Source: Nageia nagi
Lineage: Eukaryota > Pinophyta
Direction of reading: 5' to 3'
DNA length: 64,000 bases
Assembly (NCBI GenBank): GCA_050084985.1
Contig: JBITNC010000002.1
Span: 21,824,001 to 21,888,000 of the forward strand
Shown here: piece by piece, positions 11,139 to 22,937 of the stretch
How positions within the stretch are numbered: the stretch's first letter is position 1
Layout: each line of letters begins with the position of its first letter
The notes under the pieces: model-generated
What the model was told of the DNA's origin: nothing
What the model saw: only the letters and a program-made list of their open reading frames with translations
Databases searched by the model: none
Translations under genes and position numbers: made by a program

Positions 11139-12243
11139 TATAGACACCTCAAAATCATTCATTTGTCTACCTTAGATGATTTGTGAGGATTTTACTTATC
11201 CTATAATTCATCATGATCCTATTAGCCCTTTGTCTTGTTCTGACCTTGTTTGCATGATCGATTTTGGTAACTTGAGCCTTTGTTATGACCTTATCACTTT
11301 ATACCCTAACCAACCCATCAGTTAGGGGACCAATTGATTAGTTAGGGGATTGATTGATTCATTTGGTTTTAAACCCTAATCAATCCATCGATTAGGAGAT
11401 CAAATGATCGATTAGGGTTTAAACCCTAACTAGCCCATCGACTAGAGTTTAAACCCTAATTGGCCCATCAGCTAGTCCTATATATAAGTCAATTCAAAAA
11501 TAGATTTTCAGAGAGCCATTCACTTAACATAATGGGAAACCCATGAATTCTTACTATCTTGCATATTTGGAACTATCCATTTAAGCTTTTGGCCAAGAAC
11601 CTTACACTTGGAACTTTACCCATCACTTCCAAAGCAACAAAGAGAGGATTTTTATCTTCTTGCAAAGGGAACCTTGGGTAACACATTTTTTCCCTTTGTT
11701 TTGGGATACTAATCATTGTTTTGAGTTTTTTTGCAAGATTTTTAGGAGACATACAAGAGCTCAATCATATATCCTTTTGTATTATCATTGTTACTTTTGT
11801 GCATGGTTGGATACTAATTGTTCTAGGCTAGTCTCTTGTAGACTTAGGCTAGTATAATTTAGTTTAATTTTATTTTAGTTAGTATATTTTAATCCTATGC
11901 TAGTTTGCATTTTAGGCATTGTGTTTTTTTCTAGTGCCTTATTGATTCAAGGCTTGGAGGCTACAAGCTCATTAGCTAGCTTTGCATGTTTCTAGGGTCT
12001 TAAGGACCTATAACTTAGAAGCCTCCTCTTTTTTCTTATTGGTAGGTTATTTGGAGTTGTGGGTATCGCACAAGAGAAAAGGAAAACACTCTAAACCCTC
12101 TCTCACCATTTTATTTATCATTACCATCTAATCACATTTCAAGAAATGTTTTAGAAATTATAGCATGGGCCTTTTCTAAAGGGGAGGGACCCCAAGTGTG
12201 GGGTCTCCCTAGCTCCCTTGCATCCCCCTTTGGGATACCTACA
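11139..12243 (+). repeat. 5' LTR of Gypsy G
   Basis: The LTR starts TATAGACACCTC and ends GGATACCTACA, probably from an ancestral TG...CA. About 11,300-11,480 holds repeats built on GTTTAAACCCTAA and variants of CCCATCGATTAG, several self-complementary. This part is about 100 bases longer than in the 3' LTR. The remainder matches 21,935-22,937, for example GCTAGTCTCTTG, TCATTAGCTAGCTTTGCATG and CTAGCTCCCTTGCA. Confidence 0.88.
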
Positions 12244-12910
12244 AATTGGTGTGTCCTAAGGATGAATTCCCATTACCCAGCATTGATATCTTAGTTGAAA
12301 ATACTACAGGGCATGAGATGTTATCTATTATGGATGGTTTTTCAAGTTATAACCAAATTTGGGTAAATCTCTATGATCTACACAAGACAACTTTCACCAC
12401 CCCTTGGGGGACTTACTATCTTCAATCTCAAGAATGCAGGAGCTACCCATCAAAGGGCCATGATTAATATCTTTAATGACATGATGTACAATATTGTGGA
12501 AGATTATGTTAATGATCTTTTAGCCAAATCTAAGACACACGATAGATATTGGGATGTCCTTTGCAAGTTCTTTCATTGTCTTCTCAAGCATAACGTTAGG
12601 TTGAACCCTAAGAAGTGTGTTTTTGGTGTCATTTTAGGTAAGATTCTTGGTTTCATTATGTCTAAATGAGGAATTAAAATTGATCGTAAAAAGGTCAAGG
12701 CTATTATTGATATGCCTCCTCATAATATTAATACCTTAAGGAGTCTTCAAGATAAGATCTAGGCCATTTGTTGCTTTAAAGCTTAGCTTTTAGATAAGTG
12801 TCATCCTTTTAATGAGCTCTTGAATAAGGGTGTGGTCTTTGAGTGGAATGAGAAGTGCCAACAAACTCTTGATGATATTAAACATTATCTCACTACTCCC
12901 CTTTCTTGAT
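12244..12910 (+). pseudogene. Gypsy G reverse transcriptase (5' truncated) and first RNase H start
   Basis: Coding text opens within the RT fingers: CPKDEFPLPSIDILVENTTG, then LSIMDGFSSYNQI (palm). It shifts frame at about 12,410 into LKNAGATHQRAM, then YVNDLLAKSK, where the active-site YVDD has become YVND, and LNPKKCVFGV...LGFIMSK. RNase H connection text (KGVVFEWNEKCQQTLDDIKH) follows and ends in a stop near 12,908. The N-terminal third of RT, protease and gag are absent: only a few bases separate the LTR end from CPKDEF. Sequence style (ATPKDE..., NAGATYQRAM) is that of the Tat/Athila branch. Confidence 0.87.
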
Positions 12911-13400
12911 CCCTCTTAGGAATAGTCTTCCTTTCTATCCTTATCTTTCGATGATCAATTTTGCTTTAGAAGTCATGCTTGCTCAAAAAAATGCTCAAGG
13001 AAAGGAGCAAGCTGTATATTACCTTAGTCGTACTCTTATCAATTATGAGCTTTGATACATCTATATAGAGTGTATTTACCTTGATATCATCTTTACAACT
13101 AAGAAACTATGTCATTACATGCTTAATCACATAACTTAAGTAATTTCTCATGCTAATCCCCTCTAGCATATGATGAGCAAGACTTATCATAATTTACAAA
13201 CATCCAAGTGGCTTATGTTTTTATATGAGTTTGACTTGATGTTTGTTAGTTAGAAATCCATTAAGGGTCAAGTCATATCTGGTAAGTTGGTTAAATATCC
13301 TTTGCTTGATAGCTCTCCTCTCAACATCAATCTCCTCAATGAGGATATGTTTAAGATTGACAAAGAGGAGGAATCTGTTGACACATGTGAAGAATTTGTT
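12911..13400 (+). pseudogene. Gypsy G first (Ty3-type) RNase H, decayed
   Basis: This stop-rich plus-strand stretch shows FALEVMLAQKNAQGKEQAVYYLSRTLINYE, where Ty3-type RNase H carries its catalytic D and YYLSRTL block, then YIECIYLDIIFTTKKLCHYM. Near 13,240-13,300 is SIKGQVISGKLVKYPLLDSS, resembling the linker (KGQALADFLA-type) before the second RNase H. It would degrade the RNA of the RNA-DNA hybrid, but the frame is broken. Confidence 0.6.
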
Positions 13401-13630
13401 ATGACCATGTATTTTGATGGATCTAAGTGTGAGCAAGGGGGTGGCATGAAAGTTATCTTCTTCATGCATTATGGTGTCCCCATCCCTTATTATTTCAAGT
13501 TGGCTTTCCCTTGTACTAATAACAATGTAGAATATGAAGCCTTGATCCTAGGTTTTAGGACTACCATCATCCTCAAGATTGAGAGACTCATGATCTATGA
13601 TGACTCTCACTTAGTTTTCAACTAAGTCTT
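13401..13630 (+). pseudogene. Gypsy G additional archaeal-type RNase H
   Basis: This lies in the open frame 13,287-13,625. TMYFDGSKCEQGGGMKV supplies the first catalytic aspartate in the D-G-S context, FPCTNNNVEYEALILGFRT the glutamate (VEYEAL), and RLMIYDDSHLVFN the second aspartate, followed immediately by a stop where the family reads Q-V. This second, archaeal-type RNase H is a hallmark of plant Tat elements. The core motifs are unusually well kept for such a decayed copy. Confidence 0.85.
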
Positions 13631-15172
13631 AGGAGTTTATCAATGCCATAATGAACTCCTTAAATCCTATAGAGAGAAGGCTATCAAGCTTCTCAAGTTC
13701 TTCAAAGCCTATAAGATCGAGTCAACCCCTAGGTCTTTTAATTGGTTTGCAGATACCATGGCTACCTTAGAGTCACTTATTCCACCTAATCCACATCGAC
13801 ACATCTAGCACATGGAAATTGTGATTATCAATGAGTCATCCCTTAAGTTGCCTTTATCTCCCCCTTTCATCGAAGCTAGTGTTAATGATATTTTGGTCAA
13901 GTGGGATTTATGGTACAAGTAGTTTCATGAGTACCCCAAGTGGCATGCCTTGCCTTCTAATATGTTGCCTAATGAGAAGTGTGCTTCAAAGCATCATGCT
14001 ACTCAATACATGCTTTTAAGAGATATCCTTTACAAGAAATCTTTTGATGGATTCCTTCTTCATTGTATTGAGCTTTACGAATAATAAATTACCATTTTGG
14101 ATTTTCATGATGGCATTTGTGGCAAACACTTTAATGGCAAAGCTATCGCTAAACACCTTCTATGTATGGGTTATTATTGGCATACCATAGAACATGATTA
14201 TAATGAATATGTCAAGAAATGTGTCAAGTGTCAACAACATGCCCATATCCAACACATGCCTTCTTAGCCTCTTTAGCTAATCTAGGCCATGTGGCCTTTT
14301 TCCTAGTGGGGTTTTGATTGAGCATTAGTCAGTTTGTCCCTCCTTAATCTTGTAGTTATAAGTTCATTATCACTACCATTAAGTATCTTACCAAGTGGGT
14401 AGAGGTGGTTCCATTAGTCTCTATAATAGGTCCCAAGATTGTATCCTTCATAGAGATTCATATCATATGTCAATTTGGTATTCCTGCAAGGATCCTTACT
14501 AGTAATGGTCCTAACTTTAAGAATCAACATATGAGGAGAATTTGTAATTGATATCATATCAAATAATCATTTACCACACCTTTATACCCTCAAGGTAATG
14601 GTCAAGTTGAAGCCACAAATAATATGATTGTCATAATTCTCAAGAAAATGGTTAATGACAATCATCATAATTGGCACGAGTGTCTCCCGTATGCTTTGTG
14701 GGCATATCATACTAGTATTCAGACACCCATGGGTGCTACTCCTTTCTCTCTCATCTACGACACCAAGGCTATCATGCCTCTTGAGCTAAGATCCCTTCCT
14801 TTCTTATGTCGCTCAAGGACTTTTATCCCTAATGAAGAAGCTTATCAAGCTTGGTTTAACCAACTTACTTTGCTTAACAAGAGGCACATAAATGCAATTG
14901 AGAATCATAAGATTTATCAAGAGCATCTCAAGCAAGCATTTAACAAGAAGGTCCTACCATTTTAGTTCCAATTTGGTGACCTTATTCTTAAAGAGAACCA
15001 ACAACAATCTCATCTCGAGCATCCTCTTAGGGACAAGTTTACCACAAATTGGCTAGGCCCCTTCATCGTTAAGCATAAGATTGATTTAAGTGTGTATCAT
15101 CTCATTGATTTGGAATGATGGGAAGAACTTAAGCTAATCAATATCATCCATCTTCATCCTTTTTATGCTTGA
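13631..15172 (+). pseudogene. Gypsy G integrase
   Basis: The plus-strand frames give an HHCC-like zinc region near 14,100-14,260 (DGICGKHFNGKAI, CVKCQQHAHIQ). The core follows with FIITTIKYLTKWVEVVPL, IVSFIEIHIICQFGIPARI and GNGQVEATNNM, where the catalytic glutamate of GQVEATN is kept. The best-preserved open frame (14,624-14,965) reads NWHECLPYALWAYHTSIQTPMG...TPFSLIYDTKAIMPLEL. The C-terminal end is LINIIHLHPFYA and a TGA at 15,170-15,172. Stops in the core make it non-functional. Confidence 0.85.
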
Positions 15173-17530
15173 TTTATGTTTGTTATGTTTCTCTTTGTTA
15201 AGTTTTATCTAGTGTTCTTGTATTTATGTTTTTCTAATCATTTTCATCTTCTCATCTATCCCAAGCTAGGGGATGGTACCTTATGTGTAGGTACTTATCT
15301 TTCTCTCAGGTGTTCTATCACTTTTATTATTTTCAATTTTCTCATCAAGATTTGATACTCGAGCCTATCCCTCTTTTCCCAATTTGCACTTGTGCATACT
15401 ATGAGGTAGTACCATAGTCACTCAACTCCTGAACACCTTGTGTCATGTCCTTCCCTTGTTTATGCATTTGTTATGTCTTTTGATCATTTGTGCTGCTTGC
15501 ATTTGTTTGGTATCAATATTGGTCCTCCTTTAGGGTTGACCGTTGGATATTATCTCTTGAATTCCCAACAGAGCAAGTATAATCCTATACATGCATTGAA
15601 GTTGGTCCCTTATGTACCTATAATATTCCAACCATCATTCTTCCATTTCTTTCCTTGTGGCATACCATTGGCATCCTTGTATGTCCATTCATCGCCTCTT
15701 ATCATCTTGTCCCATTTGCGATTCCCGATGAGGATATAACCAATTGGGTCACAACCACTTTAGGTTGCCTTTCATAATTCCCTTGGGTTTAACCATAGGC
15801 TATTACTATCATGCTTTCTAAGGGTAATCCTTATTTTGTAGATGTCTCAAGATGCTTTTTGGCCTCCTTCGACATCACATCTCACGTCTTATCATTTAAC
15901 ATTTTTTTTTGCCATTTTGTTGCTCATGTTTTTATTGCTTATCACTTTCTCTAGTCATGTTTTGGTATTTAATTACCCTATTTATCATTAGTATTTATGT
16001 TAACAACTCTCATTTTGTCAATTTTATTTGTTTTACTCATTTTCCACTAGCCCTAATTTGCTACCTCGTTCCATGTGGTGCCTCGGTGCATGTGTTGCAA
16101 AAATGATTAGTTGTCATATATTTTTCAAAATTAGTATTTTTTTGGTCTTGTTATATCATTTTAAGTCACCCCATCTAGTTTCAATGCATTTTGAAGTCGT
16201 TTGTTGCAATTTCAAATTTTAGAGATGTGGGTCCCTAAATTTGACCCCTATGAAAATTGGCTATTTGATTTTTCTTTTTGATGTGTCAAACGATGTCCAT
16301 TTTCATATCCATATTTTTTAGTCTTTCATCAATATAAATGTGATTTTCATGTCAAGATTCAAGTCCATACTTCATCATTTGTTATCTTTTCGAAAGCCAT
16401 TTTTGAGGCCACTTGGAATGACATCTTTTCAGTGACCACTGAAAGATGTCACACCTTGATAAGTTGCCTTTGGTTTGGATTTTGTAAATATGTCAAACAA
16501 ACTTTGTTTTTCAAACCACTTATTCCTATGTTTAGATTATACAACTATCTGCCACATCATCAAGACAATTCATCAAATCACCAACATGGTTGTTTGTTAT
16601 TATCCATTAAATTTCACAATTTTTCACTTTTTCAAAAGTGTCTTTTTCAATCTGGTTCAATTTTTGTCCAAATGGGTTGTCTTCATTCAACATTCTGAAT
16701 TAGTTTGTGTTTGCATTGGTCATGATCAGTGTATGTCAAACATTTTGAGAAGCACTATATGCCATGTTTGTTGCCTCATTTTGTGCATTATTTTGGGTAA
16801 AATTCGACAGCATTTCGACAACATCTCAACTTATCTTTCCCACTTTCTTATGTTTTCTATAATTGTGGTTTGTTTCTTTTTATTATTTTGTCATGTCTGC
16901 ACATGTCATCATCATTTATTTATCTTCTTAATTTGTTTTTACCTTCTTAAGCATTTAAGTTGCCATCTTTTGTTTGTTTGTTATCATATTTATTCATTTT
17001 ATTATTGTTAACATCTTTGTACTCATTTGTTGTTTTATTGTTTGTTATTGTACATCATTTGTGTTTGTATCCCATATTAGCATGTGTGTTTGTTTCTTAT
17101 GAGTGTGTTTAAGCATAGATTTTCATTTACAATGTGATGTGATTAAACATGCAAGTTCATTTTATGTCCTTTTATGTTTATTTTAGGTCCATTTTAAACT
17201 ATCTTCTTCATGTTCATTGTATGTTCTTTTACGGTTCATTTTTAGTTTGCTTCATATATCCATTATTTCATACATACAATGTAATTGCAATGTACACATA
17301 ACATAACAGTAAATGCATCCATCCATGTCAAACATCATAGGCCTATAACATAGCATCATCTCATAAAGCAATAGTGTCAAAGCAATGCATCCATACATAT
17401 CCATACATCTATAAGTAACAATGAATACACATTATACCCATCAAAATATCATATCATATATCAAAATAATGTCCATATACATCGCATAGTACTGCATATA
17501 CATACTCGAATGTACAAAAGCATACATCTA
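15173..17530. other. Gypsy G 3' spacer, T-rich part without genes
   Basis: No protein domain is visible on either strand. The plus strand is T-rich with many TTTCAT/CATTTT words, which explains several spurious open frames (for example 16,475-17,011). About 17,270-17,530 is dominated by CATACAT-type words. Tat elements usually carry such a long region between pol and the 3' LTR. Confidence 0.55.
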
Positions 17531-19660
17531 TGTTCATGGGCACCTAGAAAAATCATGATCAAAACTATAGTCTCTACTACTAGGGTGATCAACCCTGTTC
17601 GCTTTGTCCCTATCTGGGAGAGGAGGGTGTCTCACATGAACCCTCCTCCTATGCTACCTTGGGTGGTCTTGATTTCTTGCCTGGTTCTTGGGGGACCCTA
17701 AATGCATTGTTAAATGATCCTACCCTAGTGGAGCACCTACTGCTTAGCTATTGCACACTCTGACCTATCGTATTTATATGAATCTTGCTCTAGGTCCTAG
17801 AATGACTCCTACCTTTAGACATGGGCTCTATGGTGATGATCCCCATTATCATCAGTTGCCCTTAGAATGCAAGTTCCCTAGCAACCTCTCTTTGCCATTA
17901 ATCAAGGATAATCTGGTAAACCTATAGGGTGCCCATCATAGCCTTTATCCATGTAGCTACCTCTTTCTATCCCCTTGTAGCTATAACCTTCTCTATCTAA
18001 GTGCCCACCTCTGCATGCAACACTCATACCCTGGCTATAGCTAACAATAGTTGAGTTTGGCATCATCCCTCAACTAGGGTTGCATCTAGCTATGCCTGTA
18101 ATCCAACCACCTACACCTAGAGCATGTCCCCCTATGCTATCACAACATCCCTCTATGCCATTATAGTATCCCTCTCTGTAGTCACTGTGTCTTGCTAGTA
18201 AAGGGAAACATCTCACTCACCCAATGCCTAATTGTGCTCTACCAATATCCCTACCTTGCAAGCATCCTACTCACCATCCAAGGCTTCCATAACCACATCA
18301 ATATCCATTTGATCAAATGACTCATTATCTCCATTCCCACCCATGCCTAGTAGTGTGTGCTCTCCTATCACTTATCCTACAAGGATGCTTGGTGCCATTA
18401 CTCCTACTATCATTTCTCCCTCTCCTCCTCCTATGGAGGTGGTTCTTGTAGCACCCCATTGATGACTATCTGCTCTCATTGGGGAGCCCACCATGCATCA
18501 TAATCTATGGTTATGTTGACATCATCCACATCTGGTATAACCATTGCTGCATCCAAAGCTACATTTAGCTTCGTGTAGCATCTTTGAGGTAGGTCCCCCT
18601 ATGCCTCTATCTGCTTGTATAAATTAGGATCTAGTGGCACATATTAGGTGATCCCATGTTGTCAGATCCTTCGCTCAAACCTGTAGATCTCCACATCCCT
18701 GGGTCTCTTTCTATGTACATCACCAGATTGATGCATGCATGCCAGCTACTAAACATCATCAACTCATGTTAGGCCTCCTCTTTATGGCATGTAGATGATA
18801 TTCTCATAGTATAGAGTGGTCCAAATGTTATTATGCCATGTGTACATACCCTCATAGGGTTATCTCTTGGGCAACTCATACTCTTTGGCATAACATTAGG
18901 TGTAAGGTAGCTCCTACCCAGCCATGGGTACCTTCGGATCCACCTTTGGGATGCTATGTATATCATATAGAAAGTTGTAGGATCATGTTAATCACTTGTG
19001 CTCCCATGCCCATATCTAGATCAATAGGGATCCTGTAATCCCCACTCTACCTTGCTATCAATCGACCAGTTGCTTGTAGGTTTGCTAGAGGATAATTGGG
19101 GCCCATGTGTAGATAACCCCATCCTTAATGATGTATCTGATAATGTCCAATAAATTTTATGGGATCCTATGCCCATTGGTATCTAGAAGTACAAATGAGT
19201 TGATCATTTCATAATAATGTCCTCCTATACCATTAGTAATCCTGCATCGTAAGCAATCATGTAGTTAACCCCACCATGTTTGGTGCTAATTATCTACCAT
19301 TAAACATTGAATATCCTTTGCATAGTCTGGCTCCTTGAAGCTATAGTATTCAACATCCTACCCTCAATGGGCATCCTAAAGGTCATGTAGACATCCTCAA
19401 GCTTGATCATCATCTCACTTGTAGGGAAGTAAAAGGTGTTGCATTAGCTATCCTAGTGCTCCACTAGCATGTAGATGTAGGCTTGGTCAACCATGATCAT
19501 CCTCAAGCACTTCACCCCTTCCAAATTAACTACCTCCAACCATATCTAGTCTACATCATCTAGTGCCTTGTGCACATCCCTTAGGACATGCCTAAACTTG
19601 TGCCAAGTCTTAACCTAACACACATTCAAACAAGTCTTATGTTGGTCATTTTTATCATTT
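17530..19660 (-). pseudogene. Antisense plant-mobile-domain (PMD-like) frame inside Gypsy G
   Basis: On the strand opposite to pol, about 19,620-19,330 reads KFRHVLRDVHKAL, GVKCLRMIMVDQAYIYMLVE, then NTFYFPTSEMMIKLEDVYMT and FRMPIEGRML. The order F-x-x-P-x-x-E-M-x-x-x-L-E-D-V followed by (L/M)P(I/V)xGR is the signature of the plant mobile domain, an aminotransferase-like family found in plant genes and transposons. About 18,120-18,360 has a repetitive, acidic, coiled-coil-like stretch with many A/V-rich heptads. Stops are frequent, with many W or Q codons changed to stops. Antisense frames at this position are known in Tat-group elements. Function is unknown, and this copy is dead. Confidence 0.65.
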
Positions 19661-21239
19661 TTATGAGCCTCTATTTTTTGTTAAGTCAGTCCTCTTTATT
19701 TTAAGTTAGTGGGTTTTTCATTTATATTTTTCTAGTGTCATGAGTCCTAGTCAGTAAGTCCCATGAGGCCAATGGTCCACTTGTGTCTTAAACAATTAGG
19801 TGAATGACTAGTCAGTAAGTCAATTCGGTTCAAGGTTAGCCTGGTGCCAACTGATGGGCTCCTAGTTGGCCTCTAAATTAGGATTATTATATAGCCCATT
19901 AGTTATTAGAGTTGAGGTCAAGGTCAAGGTTGAAAACCCCACACCCCAACCCCCAAAACTTGCAAAAATGATCAAATTAGGACCTAATTTGAATTTTGAT
20001 TTTGAAAAAAGCATTCTATATTTTGTTATGATCTTTGATCCTATGTTTATCTGATTTAATCCTTTGGATTGGGTAAAATTTGATGCCTTAGTTTTAGAAT
20101 TTCTTCTATGATTTTTCTTATTTTGGATCATTTTTAATTGTCAAGAGAAAAAATAAAGTTGTTTTTATCTGCTAACATGCTAGTGATCTACAATCCTATA
20201 ATTTTTGATTTTGAAATTGGGTGAGTTTTTAGTAACTTACCTACTTGTGCAGGAAGTCTCCTCCTCCTCTGGATGTATTGTGTAGTGGGTCCAATCCTAC
20301 TCCTACAACCATTTCCATCTATCCTCATCAACTTTAGTCAATTTGGTGCACTTAAGAATGAGGTGGTCTCTCTTGGTCAGAGCTCTGTTCTCTTGGGTGT
20401 AGGTGTGCAAAATGATAAAAAATGAATCAAATTTTTTATTTTATTTTCCTTGCCTCTTAATTGTTGCATCGACTAGTTAGCCAACTTACTAGTTAGTAGG
20501 ATCAATCTTCTTGAGATCAACTAGTCCTTCTAGTTTGTATTAAGCTGGCTAGTGCTGATCATTTTGCAAAAGGTCAGCTAGTATTCTTCCACTTCCTTTC
20601 ATCTTTTTCCTTTATATTTTTCACTCATCAATCAGCTATATGGTTGAGCCCCTATCCTGGGACCTTCTCTCACATCCCTAATCAAGAGGGATATCCTCCC
20701 TTTCCTCTTTCATGATCTTATCATGTTTCTTTACTAGGTGGCCCATTAGTGCAATTTATCTCACATTGGCTGCATGCCCTTCCTTAGCTGAGTTCTTATA
20801 CTCACCTTTTTCCCCCTATATTTAATTTTCCTTATTTTCTTATCATTTTTATTTTCTTATTACAAATGAAGAAAATAATAAATATTTTGTTTTGCATTGC
20901 TCATCCTCCTGGGAAACCCCAAATCATACCATATTATCAAGCATCCCCATGAGTGCGATCCATTTCTTACAAAAATGAGCATGTATGTCTTGCATTATCT
21001 TTTGGTCTTGATCACTCTAGCATTTGCATCATTTATAATCCAGTATGGTCTCTTTTTTAGGCATCATATGCTTGCATGCTATAGTATAACATTTGGTAGG
21101 TCTATAAGAGCATGATCCTTCTTTTTGGCTTAGTCTTATACGACCTATCATGCAACAAAACCATACTTGGTTTAGACATTCATGGTGATCTTATACAACC
21201 TATCATGTATTGAAACCAGCTCTCATACTGATTATTTTA
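19661..21239. other. Gypsy G 3' spacer, second non-coding part
   Basis: No domain is seen. Short words such as GACTAGTCAGTAAGTC and CAACTAGTCCTTCTAG, with CTAG palindromes, recur around 19,740-19,870 and 20,460-20,600 and recall the repeats in the LTR. About 21,120-21,230 begins a longer repeat that recurs near 21,570-21,680. Confidence 0.5.
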
Positions 21240-21835
21240 TTCTTCACCCTTTGAATGCTAGGGCAAAGTAGAATCATTGATCATTTTTCTTTTTTTCACC
21301 CTTTGATTGTTGGGAAAAAGTAGAATCATTAATATTTTTTCCTTTTTTTTCCACCCTTTGATTGCTGGGGAAAAGTAGAATCATTGATCTTTTCTTTTCT
21401 TTTGTTTACCCTTCAAGTGCTAGGGAAAAGCATAGATCATTTGTTTTTGAGTATCCTTTTATCTTTTTTGTTTACCCTTCAATTGCTTGAGAAAAGCAAA
21501 GGCCATTTATTTTTATTTCTTATCTATTTGGTATTGCCTTTTCAATCCTATTTCATGGTACTTCTTTTTGAATAAGTCTTATATGGCCTATCATGCAGTG
21601 AAACTAGACTTAGGTTGAATGTTCAAGGTGATCTTATATGGCATGTCTTATGCTGAAACTAGCTCTCATCTTGACTACTTTTCTTTTACCCTTCGACTGT
21701 TGGGCAAAGCAAAGATCATTTTCTTTCATGTATGTTTTTTTATCCTTCAACTATTGGGGTAAAGTAGAGATCATTTTTACCTCTTTCATTTACCCTTTGA
21801 CTATTGGGGAAAAGTAGAGATCATTTTATTTTGTT
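21240..21835 (+). repeat. Degenerate tandem repeats before the 3' LTR of Gypsy G
   Basis: About eight imperfect copies share the pattern TTTACCCTT(T/C)GA-x-TG(C/T)TGGGGAAAAG-x-AGA-x-CATT and lie roughly 50-90 bases apart. A larger block is also repeated: CTTATACAACCTATCATG...GAAACCAGCTCTCAT at 21,190-21,230 recurs in altered form at 21,570-21,680 (GAAACTAGCTCTCATC). At least two duplication scales are therefore visible. The blocks sit just upstream of the polypurine tract. Confidence 0.7.
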
Positions 21836-21920
21836 ATTCATCCATTTTACTATCTCATTATCACATTGCACACACTTCACCTATTTTTGTATTGCATTTC
21901 ACATCTTGCAAAAACTAACA

Positions 21921-21934
21921 TAAAAAGGGGCATC
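21921..21934 (+). other. Polypurine tract of Gypsy G
   Basis: AAAAAGGGGCATC directly precedes the first base of the 3' LTR (TATAAACACC). This is the expected primer site for plus-strand DNA synthesis, and it confirms plus orientation. Confidence 0.75.
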
Positions 21935-22937
21935 TATAAACACCTCAAAATCATTTGTTTTTCTACCATAGTTGATTTGTGATGATTCAACCTATCATGT
22001 AGTTCATCATGATCCTATTATCCCTCCATCTTGTTTCAACCCTATTTGCACGATTGATTTTGGTAACTTAAACCTTTTCACCACCTTATCATTTTGTACC
22101 TTAATTAGCCCATTAGTTAGGGGACTGACTGTTCGATTAGGGTTTAAACCCTAACCAAGCCACTGACTAGTCCTATATATAAGTCTATTCAAAAATAGCT
22201 TTTTAGAAAGCCATTCAATTAGCACAATGGGAACCCCGTGTCTTCTTGCTATCATGTGCACTTGGAACTATTCATTTGAGATTTTGGCCAAGAACCTTCC
22301 ACTTGGAGCTTTACCTATCACTTCCAAAGCAATAAAAAGAGGATTTTTATCCTCATCTTGCAAAGGGAACCTTGGGTAATATATTTTTGGCCTTTATTTT
22401 GGGGTAATCATTATTTTGAGTGTTTTTGTAGGATTTTGAGGAGACATATAAGAGCTCAATCATATATCCTTTTGTATTGTCATTGTTACTTTTATGCATG
22501 GTTGCATACTAATTATTATAGGCTAGTCTCTTGCAGACTTAGGATAAGATATTTTAGTTTAATTTTATTTTAGTTAATCTATTTTAATCCTATGTTAGTT
22601 TACATTTTATGCAGTGTGTTATTTTCTAGTGCCTTGTTGATTCAAGGCTTAGTGGCTTACAAGCTCATTAGCTAGCTTTGCATGGTTCTAGGGTCTTAAG
22701 GACCTAGAACTTAGAAGCCTCCTCTTTTGTATTATTGGTAGGTTATTTGGAGTTGTGGGTATTGTACAAGAGAAAAGGAAAACACTCTAGACCCTCTCTC
22801 CATTTTGTTTATCATTACCATCTAATCACATTTCAAGAAATGTTTTAGACATTATAGTGTGGGCCTTTCCTAGAGGGGAGAGACCTTAAGTGAAGGGTTT
22901 CCCTAGCTCCCTTGCACCTCCCTTTGGGATACATACA
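21935..22937 (+). repeat. 3' LTR of Gypsy G
   Basis: It starts TATAAACACCTC, ends GGATACATACA and is followed by the AATAT duplication. It matches 11,139-12,243 throughout apart from a shorter GTTTAAACCCTAA region, which explains its length of about 1,003 against 1,105 bases. Substitutions are frequent, so the insertion is old. Confidence 0.88.

Larger units (their letters stand above)
11139..22937 (+). mobile_element. Tat-type Ty3/Gypsy element G
   Basis: This plus-strand LTR retrotransposon is bounded by two related LTRs (11,139-12,243 and 21,935-22,937). Identical AATAT target duplications lie at 11,134-11,138 and 22,938-22,942. Pol is RT, RNase H, a second archaeal-type RNase H, then integrase; the extra RNase H marks the plant Tat lineage. 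Gag, protease and the start of RT are missing, and coding text begins immediately after the 5' LTR. A 6.8-kb spacer between integrase and the 3' LTR contains an antisense PMD frame and degenerate repeats. The flanks on both sides are the same minus-strand LINE. The copy is dead from its deletions and stops. Confidence 0.92.

Noticed and set aside
11330-11480. CCCTAA words suggesting a telomere-like repeat
   Set aside because: Words are embedded in GTTTAAACCCTAA palindromes inside an LTR and are not tandem TTTAGGG units.
13221-13469. Minus-strand open frames opposite the G RNase H
   Set aside because: Shadows of the plus-strand RNase H frame.
16475-17011. Longest plus-strand open frame (178 codons) in the Gypsy G spacer
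   Set aside because: Composition is dominated by Phe, Cys, Leu and His from T-rich DNA; no domain, so a chance open frame.
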